Notes under the pieces: model-generated | What the model saw: only the letters and a program-made list of their open reading frames with translations | Told to the model about the DNA's origin: nothing | The model's database searches: none | From: Legionellales bacterium | GTDB lineage: Bacteria; Pseudomonadota; Gammaproteobacteria; PIVX01 | Reading direction: 5' to 3' | DNA: 6,965 nt | Assembly: GCA_013215905.1 (NCBI GenBank) | Contig: JABSQI010000086.1 | Span: 1-6,965, forward strand | Part shown: in pieces, positions 1-6,965 of the stretch | Layout: every line of letters begins with the position of its first letter | Position numbering within the stretch: the first letter of the stretch is position 1 | Program-made: the position numbers and the translations under genes

Positions 1-3000
1 GCTTTAGCTTCTGCCTCTGCTTTAGTATAAAGCTTACCTGTATTTATATTCACCTGCTTTTGCAGTGAATTTACTCTATTTCTATAAAAAGTTGCGCCAC
101 CAGTTGCAATAGCTAAACTATCTGCTATTCTAGTAAATATAAAACCTTTATTTAATAGATAAGCAACAACACCTTTCATACCGCCTTTTTTCGATGCTTC
201 TGCAATTTCAGACTCAGCTACATTAATCCTCATTCCATTACGTCTTTGTACTAAATAATCTGAATTCATTAAGTACATTACATCTTTCCAATATTGAGGT
301 TGATTAGCAAAAGCTTTACCAGCTGCTACTATATTGTTATCTGACCAGTTTATAAAGTTTACATTAGAAATAAGCTGTAGTAAAGCTGATTTTCTATTTA
401 AGAACATAATAGTACCAACAGAGTTATTAAGCCAGTCCATTACATTTTCAACTTGTTTGCTATCACTTAAAGGTCTGTTACTACCTCGCTTCATTCTACC
501 TAGAATATTTCTTAAAGCCGCGACATAGTTGCTACCATATAAAGCTTCTAGCTTATTCATATTCTTTTCAGAGAATATAATATCAACATTTTCTTGCCAT
601 TCTTGTAAAGCTTCTTTTCTATATACTTTTTGTATACTGCTAATTATATCACCAGTAATACTTCCACCAACCCAATTAGCTGCAGGAGCAGGATAACCTT
701 TATCTTTTTGTATAAATGCTATTTTTTCTGCAAACACTTTCATGTCTGCATTATCTTCAATTAATTTTACTAAAGCATTTTTATCTCTTTGAGATAATCC
801 TGGTATATCCATGCCTTGCATGTTCCAGATATATACTCTTAAAGCTTGAGAAAAAGTAAAGTTACTATAACCAACTTGATCATTTAAGTTATCTGGTATA
901 TTCTCTATACTATTTCTAATTTCATTAAAATCATTAGCAACAGCTATTTGAGCTGCTATAATCTCTTGTTCTGCTCGGTTATAAGGATCTACTAAATGAT
1001 CTTGTATCCATTTTAAAGCTCTATCACCATCAGCACCAGTAGGTAATAACTTATACATAAGACCCACAAAGTCTTCAGCAGATGGAGGAATAAAAAATTC
1101 AAATCTATTCGCTTTTTTACCCTGTACTTTAGCCCTTGCTTTTGAATAAGTTTTATACCATTCTTTACCACTTTGTTGCTCAATGATAACATTAAAGTCT
1201 TTGTCAATTTTTTCTCTTGCACTTTGTTTAGCTACTTGTACATCAGACTTAACATCTATTTGATCAAGTATATTTTTAACAGCTTGCACATTAGCTAGTG
1301 AATCATCAGCAAAATAAAAATCATTATATCCTTTAGCAGCTTTATCTAATATCCACAAGGCTTTTGCTTGAGGACTACCGTTTTCTAAACCAGTTATATT
1401 TTTTAAAGGTATATCTAATCCAATACCTTTTAAGAATTTTTGTATAGATTTAGCTGATGCTTGTGGTCTTGCTGTTAATACAAATATATCCCCACTACCA
1501 AATTTATTTTGACGTTTTAAAGCCAGATCAGCTAAAGGACCTTTTTTACCTTTTACAACCTTGTTAAATTCTTTAAAATCAAATGTCGCGCCTTCTCTTT
1601 CTAACACTTCTGATTGTTGAGCAAATTCAGCTGGTGTAATTTTAAATGTTTTATTACCAACAGTTACAATTACTTTACTATTACTAAAAGCCAACGTGTC
1701 ATCAAAATCAAATACACTTATTCCTTTTGTAGGTTTATTTATTTTTCTACCTTGAAATGCAGCTTTATCTGCATTGCTCATAGCTTCAATAGAAGCCTCT
1801 GTAGTACCATCTTCATTTATTAAATCAAATAAATTTTCTTTATTTAGCTTGACTCTTTTACTTGATTTTGCATTTACTTTATTAGCTGCTTTTAATTCAG
1901 CTTGAGCTTTAGGTACTGTTAATTGATCTTCTAATACTTTATTTATTAAATTTGTTCTTTCATTTCTAGAATCAACATTATTGTTTATACCTTTTAAATC
2001 AAAACCTAATACATCTACTAATAATTTATTTTCTTTTAAATTCCAAAATTCACCTATATTTAATAAACCATCTTCCATGTATCTAGAAAAAGAAACTATA
2101 CCTTGAAATGCTGATTGTCTTTCGCCTTTTACTATACCGTCTATTATTTTAGAAAATAACGCGCCCATAGCTGACGTTTTTGATTTAGGTAGTTTATTAT
2201 CTGTAGCTTCAGTTATAGCTGCTTGAGAAGCAGAAGCTTCAATTATATCTTTTACAATAGGAATCTGATTACTTAATATACCGTATTCTATAAGTTTACC
2301 TAAATTGTTTGCAACAAAACTATGTTCTTCTCTATATGTTTCATTAAAAGGTTTACCAGTTGTAGGATCTACTTGAACATTACGTAAAGGCATTAAATGT
2401 CTAAACGGATGTTTTTGAGAGTTAGTAACACTAGCTGTCAATGCTTTAATAAACCATGGAAAGTTTTTATTACCTTTTAATTTATTTAAACCATCAATAA
2501 GTTTAAATAATACAGGTATTTTTCTATCTTGTTCAACTTGAAAACTTTCACTAGTTATAGTGTTCCATATTTTGTCTGTAATTTTTTTATTGCCGTCTGT
2601 ATATTTTTTACGAGTTATTATAGGAGTAGTAATGTCTTCACCTTTTTTATTTTTTACATTTGGGTATTTAGGAATAGCATTATCAAATTCACTTTTAGCT
2701 CCATATAAAGCTAAATTACCCGCATCAGCACCTTCTACTTGCCCAGGTTTACCGCTAACAACTAACTGATTTGTAGACATATCAAATATTAACTGTCTAA
2801 TCATTGGTCTATCTTTAGGTGGAAAACTTTCAATTAAATCAATAACCATTTCATTTCTAGCCTCACCATATGTTTGTGCGCCTTCATAATCAGTTTCACC
2901 TTTTGCATTTGGTATAACAGCAGTCCACTCATACATGGCACCAAACTTTTCATCTTTTCCTTTTTCAACTCTAGTTACTGGAACTAAAGGAACACCTTCA

Positions 3001-6000
3001 ACATTATTTAAAGCTGTAGTAATTTTATCTATATTAGTTTCATAACTACCAGATGATAAATCAATTTTTGGTTTACCTGTAATTCTTTGAACTTTAGTTT
3101 TTCTATTTGATGCTTTAGCTACGTCAAAAGATTTATCTTCTAAGTTTCTTTTATCAAGATTAAAAATAACCTCATCCATAAATTGATCAGCTGTAAGATT
3201 AGAACCTTTAATTTCTAATCTACCCTGTAAATCATTCATGAACTCAGTGTCATTTTTTATCTCTTCCATTTGTTCAACTGCTACACCTTCAGCAATTAAA
3301 CTCATTAAAGACTGATGCCTTTTTTCAGTAGATTTAAAATAGTCTTTTATCTCATCTATTTTTTGTGGTGTAACTTCAGGTATTAAATAAACTGGCTTTT
3401 TAAAATCAGTACGTTTACCGTTTTCGACTTTAACAGTTGGTACTCTATCAATTTCTTTTATGTTAAATAGTTTACCAAATCTTCTTTTTATTTGTGCTAT
3501 TGGTAACGTTTTAATAAAAGCTTTGTTAATTAATCTATCAATGTTGTTATTGTATTGTTCACTATTCCATCTACCTAGAGCTTTTTTAATAGGAGCTCTG
3601 TACTCTTTACTTTTAGTTTTTTCAACAATAGTTTGAGCTACTTGTTTAGGATTAGTTTTACCACTCGCTATAGCTCTATTTATATCATCTTTAATATTAG
3701 TAGTTTGCTCTGTTCTTATTTCACCTGTTATATTGTTTTCTATAACTTTTATAGACGATGGATATACTTTAGCTCTACCTCTATCCTCTCTAGCACGCTG
3801 ATCAAAATCAACCTGTTGATCTGTATCTACTATTTGTCTACCTTTATCTTCAAGCTTTTCTTTACTTATAGTTCTTTGCTTTCTTTCAATTTCAGCCTTA
3901 AAAAATCCTTTACCTCTTTGACCAATAGTATTTCTTATGTAATTACTTAATGATTGACGTTGTCCAGTTTCTGCATTTATTTCTGTGTAATTTCTAGCAA
4001 TACTTGGAAACTCGCTATTTAAAAAGTTTAAAGCATCTTGTACTTGAATATCACCTGCTTCTCTAGAATATCCCATAGCTTTTAAACCAAGGTTGTAATA
4101 TTGATTTATTAAATCTTGAGTTAAATCAATATCCATATCAGCACCTTCTTGTTGGTATTGTAACATTAAATCTTGAGCAGTTCTACCTGATTGAGAAGAT
4201 AATGCTTTGTTTAAGTTACCGCCTTGGTTTTCAATCATATCTGTAATCTGTGTAGAAACACCTTGCCCTAATTGATCACCTACAGTTGCAGCTCTATTTA
4301 ACATACGTTTTTGAGCGGCGTTTAATCCTTTACCCGCTCTACGTCTTAATGCATAATCTTTTACAAAATTATAAACATCTCTATCGCTTTTAAAATTTAT
4401 ATTAACAAATGGTAAGCTTTGTAATAAATTTCTTATTACTCTACCTATTTTATCTATTATACCATCATCAACATTTATTTCTTCATTAATAATCGCATCA
4501 GCAAAAAATGTTAAAGCTTCTTCGTATTGTTGCTCTATAGGTTGTCCTTTGTAAAATTGATAACGCTCTTTTAAAAGCCCTGTCATTCTACCATCTTTAT
4601 CCATTTTATCTAATATATTCAATAAAGACTTACCCATTGCTGTTTGAGCTTTAGGATTATCTTTTACTGTTTGAAATATTAGAGCGTGTAAAAACTCATG
4701 ATCAGCAACTGCTATATCTCTTACTTCTGCAGCTGATTCTTTATCAACTATTATTAATTGTTCACCTGTTGCTTTATTTTGTAATATAACTCCTGCACCG
4801 TCTTTTGAAGCTTTAGAATCCCAATTACCAGTTTCATTTTGTTGATCTATAAATGCATCAGCTTCAGCTTTTGTATCAAAAGCCTGCATAGTAACATTAC
4901 CATCTTGATTTACTAAACCATTTAAACTACTTATCTGTCTATTTAAACCTTCTTGAGACATTATTTCGGCTAGTCTGTCATTTAAGACTTTCATTTCTTC
5001 TCTTATGGTAAGACCTAAACCTAAGTCGCCATCCATTTGATTTAGTTCCTGATTTAAATTATTAAGCTCTTGGTATATATCAAACACTTCTGATTTAGCT
5101 TCAGTACTAAAATATGAAGGTATTTTAAGCAAAGTGTTTCTATCGTTAGATAACTTTTGTAAACGCTGTTCGTAAACATCTTCGTCTATAGTGCCGTCTT
5201 TTAAATCATTATCTAATTGTATTCTACTAGTTTCAAATAAATCATTTACTTTTTTATAAAGCTTTGGATCTCTAATATTTAATTTAGTATTTTTAGCAAC
5301 TGCTACAACTTGATTAATAGTAGATGCTGTTACAGAACCTAAACCTGGTAATAATAAACCACCTAAAAATCCTTCACCCATAGATTCTACATATTCCATG
5401 GCATTAAATTTTCCTAGAGCTAACTGTTCTACACCAGTTTGACTTCCTTCTGTAAGCGCTTCATTAAAACCTGCTTTTAAATTATTTCCAGCTACTTTTC
5501 GGCTTTGACTTAATGCTTTTCTAATATTACCTTTTATTAACTGAGTAAATGCACTCATACCAAATCTAGCAGATTTTATAATATATCCAATACCTGCTCT
5601 TTCTAATCCAGCAATAGCTCCACCCGCAGTCATACCACCTGTTAAAGCAGTATCAAATTCATCGGGATTAGATTCTATCCATGCTAATAATTCTTCACCA
5701 GTTACTTGACTTGGGTCTTTACCTAAATCATTAGCAGCTCTTTGTTGAGCTATATCAAAACCTATATTACCACCTTCACTTATCATTGTATATAAACCTG
5801 CTGAAAAAAAGTTAGCAGCCATATACGGAACTTGTTTTAAAACTACTTTAGGTAAATATCTTACTGCATCGGCTATATTACCCGAAGCTATATTGCTTAG
5901 AAAGTCTGTAAATTTTTCTTGTGTAAACAAACCTTTTTCAGCTTCTTTATCCATTAATTCAACAGCTCTATCTAAAATTCTTGTTTGTTTTTTATTTAAA

Positions 6001-6965
6001 TCTCTAGCAATAAATTTTCTAGCTTCACCAAATTTTAGTAATTTAAAACCTTTTTTCTCTGCTTGTTTTAAAGCATAGCCTGTAGTGTAACTTTCTAAAT
6101 TACCATTTAAAAGATTAAACACTGGATTAGAATATAAAGGTCCTGAATATTCTCCTGTTTCTTTATTATATTCTGAATAATTACCAATTAAAGGTTTCCA
6201 TTCACCTGTTTCTTCGTTATACCATACTAATGAATTATCACCGTCTGGTAAATAATGTTTTCGAGATTGTAAATTATAAATATTATTACCTCTTCTGTGT
6301 TCTATTTTATTTTCTCTATTGTTCCATGTATCAGCATCTCCTTCATGAGTAAATGAATTATAATAATCCATATCTCTAGCAAAATCTTGCATTAAAACAC
6401 TTTGAGTAAATTTATCTGTAGATAATGTTTCTAATCCTGAAACTATAGTATCACTAATTTCATAAGGATTATAACCAAAAAACCTTTCTAATCCTCTAAC
6501 CCATGAGTCTGGATCTGATCCTGATAAAAATTGTACAATAGCAACTGAATTAATACCAAAACCTAAATTATCTATTGAATCAGGTTCTGCACCGAACAAT
6601 TCAGCTTTATATCTTTTTAATCTTAAATTTGCTTTAGATTTTTCAAGAGCTTCTGCAGCTGCTTTTTCATTAGCTTGAGTAACTAATGGCTTCATTGCGT
6701 TTTCTAAACCTTTTTCTAAAAAATCTATTCTTTGTTTAAATCTAGGATCATTTACTATTAAATCATTTACAAAAGTTTGATACTCTTCATTAAGCTGCTC
6801 TATTCTATCTTCTGCAGACACACCTTCAACATCTGGAGTAAATACAAAACCTACTTCATCAAAGTCTACAGTGGGTCCAGTTCTACCACTTAATGCGGCG
6901 CTGATAGATTCAAAATAATTTTTAGGAAACGCAAAGCTTTTATATTTTTTTAATTCTTCTTGAAG
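1..6965 (-). CDS. Giant multi-domain phage protein (large polyvalent protein type), internal fragment, open at both ends
   Basis: I translated the minus strand codon by codon from 6965 to 3 and found 2,321 sense codons and no stop. The two leftover bases at 1-2 belong to the next codon. Neither the start nor the stop is in the window, so no ribosome binding site or terminator can be judged. In order the protein has hydrophobic Gly/Ala-rich stretches, a coiled-coil-like helix, an HEFLH metallopeptidase motif (local residues 756-760), a charged linker, a HAD-type phosphatase domain (about residues 1747-1910) and a C-terminal helical module ending in phrases such as NWSDNN and GGATFYRNR. From family knowledge, these features occur together in giant virion-associated or 'polyvalent' proteins of marine phages, which are believed to enter the cell with the DNA. 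The length rules out an ordinary tail or enzyme gene. Alternatives are a prophage copy or a very large structural (tail or internal head) protein. That it is one coding region is close to certain; the phage assignment is strong; the exact role is unknown. Confidence 0.95.
3..560 (-). other. C-terminal helical module, LPD38-like, cut by the window edge
   Basis: Local residues 2136-2321. The phrases are SVGTIMFLNRKSALLQLISN, FINWSDNN (NWSDNN at 333-350), FANQPQYWKDVMYLMNSDYL, and TRIADSLAIATGGATFYRNR (75-134). The visible end is charged and helical (GKLYTKAEAEAK). As I recall, this matches 'large polyvalent protein associated domain 38' (LPD38), a helical domain usually near the C-terminus of phage polyvalent proteins. 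The family name is recalled, not searched. The module is incomplete: in relatives it goes on with a helix containing a TEETQQSSRPD-like phrase, which would lie to the left of position 1. Its biochemical role is not established. Confidence 0.55.
560..1230 (-). other. Helical module between the HAD domain and the C-terminal module
   Basis: About local residues 1913-2136. It begins with FEFFIPPSAEDFVGLMYKLL (about 1044-1103), where FIPP-SAEDF-GLMY is a signature I recall from marine phage giant proteins. It then continues as helices with conserved W, Y and P residues: ALKWIQDHLVDPYNRAEQEI, then LRVYIWNMQGMDIPGL, then PAPAANWVGGSITGDIISS (about 636-692), then LEALYGSNYVAALRNILGRM (near the right side of 495-560). 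No catalytic motif is visible. It probably packs against the last module as a structural or DNA/membrane-contacting unit. Function not known. Confidence 0.5.
1240..1730 (-). other. HAD-superfamily phosphatase-like domain inside the giant protein
   Basis: Local residues of about 1747-1909. All four HAD motifs are present in order. Motif I is VFDFDDTLAF, with DxDxT at 1695-1709: nucleophile D1753, acid/base D1755, T1757. Motif II is IFVLTARP, with the threonine at 1473-1475 (residue 1831). Motif III is the lysine in SPQAKALW at 1362-1364 (residue 1868). Motif IV is YFADDS at 1299-1316, with aspartates 1887-1888 that would bind magnesium. HAD enzymes form an aspartyl-phosphate intermediate and typically hydrolyse phosphate esters of nucleotides, sugars or polynucleotide ends. 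The motif I to II gap of 78 residues contains a helical insert (ITPAEFAQQSEVLEREGATF and on) that could be a small cap. The substrate cannot be read from the sequence. From recall, this domain precedes the same C-terminal blocks in other marine phage giant proteins, so it is a stable part of the architecture. Confidence 0.8.
1730..3590 (-). other. Middle of the conserved C-terminal half; function unknown
   Basis: About local residues 1126-1746. Recognisable phrases in order are IKRRFGKLFNIKEIDRVPT (about 3435-3491), KPVYLIPEV (about 3376-3404), a D/E-rich helical part, and a mixed alpha/beta-looking part around 2740-3060 with GAMYEWTAVIPNAKGETDYE (about 2889-2948). These are followed by FPWFIKALTASVTNSQKHPF (about 2403-2462) and PLRNVQVDPTTGKPFNETYR (about 2331-2390). 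As I recall, the RFGKLF...VY phrase and the order of blocks ahead of a HAD domain occur in marine phage giant proteins. No catalytic motif is clear to me. I specifically looked for single-subunit RNA polymerase motifs, as in the N4 virion polymerase, and did not find them. The conserved W, P, H and F residues in the FPWF...HPF block suggest a folded core rather than a linker. Confidence 0.4.
3600..3940 (-). other. Highly charged, probably disordered linker
   Basis: About local residues 1009-1122. The stretch at about 3774-3908 is almost entirely K, R, E, D and Q (for example EIERKQRTISKEKLEDKGRQ, then VDFDQRAREDRGRAK) with very few hydrophobic residues. That suggests disorder or a solvent-exposed single helix. 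It lies between the peptidase-bearing N-terminal half and the conserved C-terminal half, so it is a natural hinge or cleavage region. No specific cleavage motif is recognised. Confidence 0.45.
3970..4430 (-). other. Helical Q/N/A-rich segment after the peptidase domain
   Basis: About local residues 846-999. It starts with a basic patch (YALRRRAGKGLNAAQKRMLN, about 4302-4361), continues with Q/N-rich helix-like sequence (DLMLQYQQEGADMDIDLTQD) and ends with FLNSEFPSIARNYTEINAET. No catalytic motif is visible. It may be the C-terminal helical part of the peptidase domain or an independent scaffold. I do not recognise it. Confidence 0.4.
4470..4900 (-). other. Gluzincin-like zinc metallopeptidase domain (HExxH) inside the giant protein
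   Basis: Local residues of about 689-832. The core is VADHEFLHALIFQ, with HEFLH at 4686-4700 (residues 756-760). It is preceded by what look like beta strands (GAGVILQNKATGEQLIIVDK, about 4737-4796), as expected for the sheet that leads into the active-site helix of zincin peptidases. In such enzymes the two histidines bind zinc and the glutamate activates water. A third ligand is needed, usually a glutamate further on. YEEALTFFADAI (about 4491-4526), with E815 and E816 about 55 residues after the second histidine, is a good gluzincin-type candidate. All required residues appear intact. Possible jobs are maturation of the polypeptide itself, digestion of a host defence or transcription protein, or cleavage of virion partners. 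I do not recognise a named peptidase family, and a structural zincin without activity is possible. Confidence 0.65.
4950..5270 (-). other. Heptad-like helical region, probable coiled coil
   Basis: About local residues 566-672. The sequence has spaced leucines and isoleucines with many E, K, N, Q and D. Examples are DVYEQRLQKLSNDRNTLLKI (about 5142-5201), DIYQELNNLNQELNQMDGDL, and EEMKVLNDRLAEIMSQEGL just before 4950. The period of about seven and the lack of glycine or proline in most of it suggest a coiled coil or long helical hairpin. It sits directly N-terminal to the metallopeptidase domain and could be a spacer or an oligomerisation element. Function unknown. A coiled-coil predictor would decide it. 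Confidence 0.5.
5310..5890 (-). other. Gly/Ala-rich hydrophobic segments, possible membrane-contact region
   Basis: Within local residues of about 359-552 there are three apolar stretches. The first, at about 5780-5850, runs through KVVLKQVPYMAANFFSAGLY. The second, at about 5580-5640, reads GGMTAGGAIAGLERAGIGYI. The third, at 5343-5381, reads MGEGFLGGLLLPGLG. Between them is FNEALTEGSQTGVEQLALG (about 5412-5468). An EG-T/S-E-Q type phrase of this sort is, as I recall, frequent in internal virion and polyvalent proteins of tailed phages. The stretches have small residues and interruptions, so they look less like classical transmembrane helices than like amphipathic or glycine-zipper segments. 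Ejected phage proteins such as T7 internal core proteins do insert into the cell envelope. A similar role here is inference. Confidence 0.4.
5890..6965 (-). other. N-terminal part visible in the window: charged helical region without a recognised domain
   Basis: This covers local residues 1 to about 359 of the giant protein. It opens with a charged, predicted-helical stretch rich in E, K, L and A. Next comes a segment with aromatic and charged residues (RFFGYNPYEISDT, then DMDYYNSFTHEGDADTWNN), and then a short ETGE repeat (see separate entry). The last part is again helical and basic, for example ARKFIARDLNKKQTRILDRA near 5953-6030. I see no signal peptide, catalytic motif or transmembrane segment here. 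The true N-terminus is outside the window, so this may be the end of a domain that starts upstream. I do not recognise its function. Confidence 0.5.
6147..6218 (-). repeat. Two-copy degenerate repeat, N-E/K-ETGE-W/Y
   Basis: The peptide NEETGEW (6198-6218) is followed 17 codons after its start by NKETGEY (6147-6167). The underlying DNA is also similar: on the plus strand both copies read ttc-n-cctgtttctt around the ETGE codons. ETGEW/ETGEY-type phrases often form beta hairpins, and both copies sit in a stretch rich in Y, W, P, G and N, so a small beta element inside an otherwise helical region is plausible. Two copies are too few to claim a true repeat family. It could be a small tandem duplication or coincidence. 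Confidence 0.45.

Noticed and set aside
334..528. Other short plus-strand frames (334-528, 1614-1823, 2560-2769, 5893-6078)
   Set aside because: All are antisense to conserved parts of the giant protein, with compositions typical of shadow frames and no recognisable family.
1013..1222. 69-codon minus-strand frame in a different phase
   Set aside because: It overlaps the conserved FIPPSAEDF region of the giant gene in another frame. It is very rich in L and K and has no motif.
1730..3590. Idea that the giant protein is an N4-type virion RNA polymerase
   Set aside because: Size and virion-type character fit, but the T7-like polymerase motifs, including the R-x3-K-x6-7-YG motif and an HDS-type catalytic motif, are not found. 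A YG in NLALYGAK (near 2690-2710) has no correctly spaced R and K, and the DDS at 1299-1307 belongs to HAD motif IV.
3633..3950. 105-codon open frame on the plus strand
   Set aside because: It lies opposite the giant minus-strand gene. Its product is almost only S, F, I, L, Y and T, which is the expected shadow of lysine- and glutamate-rich minus-strand codons, and there is no convincing ribosome binding site or motif.
1..6965. Promoters, terminators, tRNAs, CRISPR arrays, insertion sequences or attachment sites
   Set aside because: The window is coding throughout. T-runs and A/T-rich boxes that resemble -10 elements are expected in this composition and have no supporting context. No regularly spaced repeats, inverted terminal repeats or cloverleaf were seen.
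1..6965. Pseudogene or frameshift in the giant gene
   Set aside because: The frame is kept from end to end, and recognisable motifs at both ends and in the middle all fall in the same frame.

Overview
The whole window lies inside one very long protein-coding gene on the minus strand. Reading the complementary strand from 6965 down to 3 gives 2,321 consecutive codons with no stop in the standard code. Both ends are open, so the true start lies beyond 6965 and the stop beyond position 1. There is no intergenic space, no RNA gene and no second gene that I can support. The DNA is strongly AT-rich and codons end mostly in A or T. The protein has many K, N, I, D and E residues.

The protein reads as a giant multi-domain phage protein of the 'large polyvalent protein' kind found in marine phages. 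These are thought to be carried in the virion and delivered into the cell with the genome. From memory, the C-terminal half (about 3590 down to 3) has the same order and signature phrases as giant proteins of marine phages, including Pelagibacter (SAR11) phages and uncultured marine viral contigs. The low GC fits such a host. This assignment is recalled and was not searched, so the host is an inference.

Layout from N-terminus to C-terminus (local residue 1 is the codon at 6963-6965): (1) 6965 to about 5890, charged helical sequence with a degenerate ETGEW/ETGEY repeat and no recognised domain; (2) about 5890-5300, Gly/Ala-rich hydrophobic stretches that could contact a membrane; (3) about 5270-4950, a heptad-like helical, probably coiled-coil stretch; (4) about 4900-4470, a gluzincin-like metallopeptidase domain with an intact HEFLH; (5) about 4430-3970, a helical Q/N-rich segment; (6) about 3940-3600, a highly charged, probably disordered linker; (7) about 3590-1730, the middle of the conserved half, function unknown; (8) about 1730-1240, a HAD-superfamily phosphatase-like domain with all four motifs; (9) about 1230-560, a helical module; (10) about 560-3, an LPD38-like helical module cut by the window edge.

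The most interesting point is that one polypeptide carries a putative zinc protease and a putative HAD phosphatase, separated by about a thousand residues. A natural model is a protein that is packaged, possibly processed by its own protease, and delivers several activities to the host at the start of infection. That model is inference.
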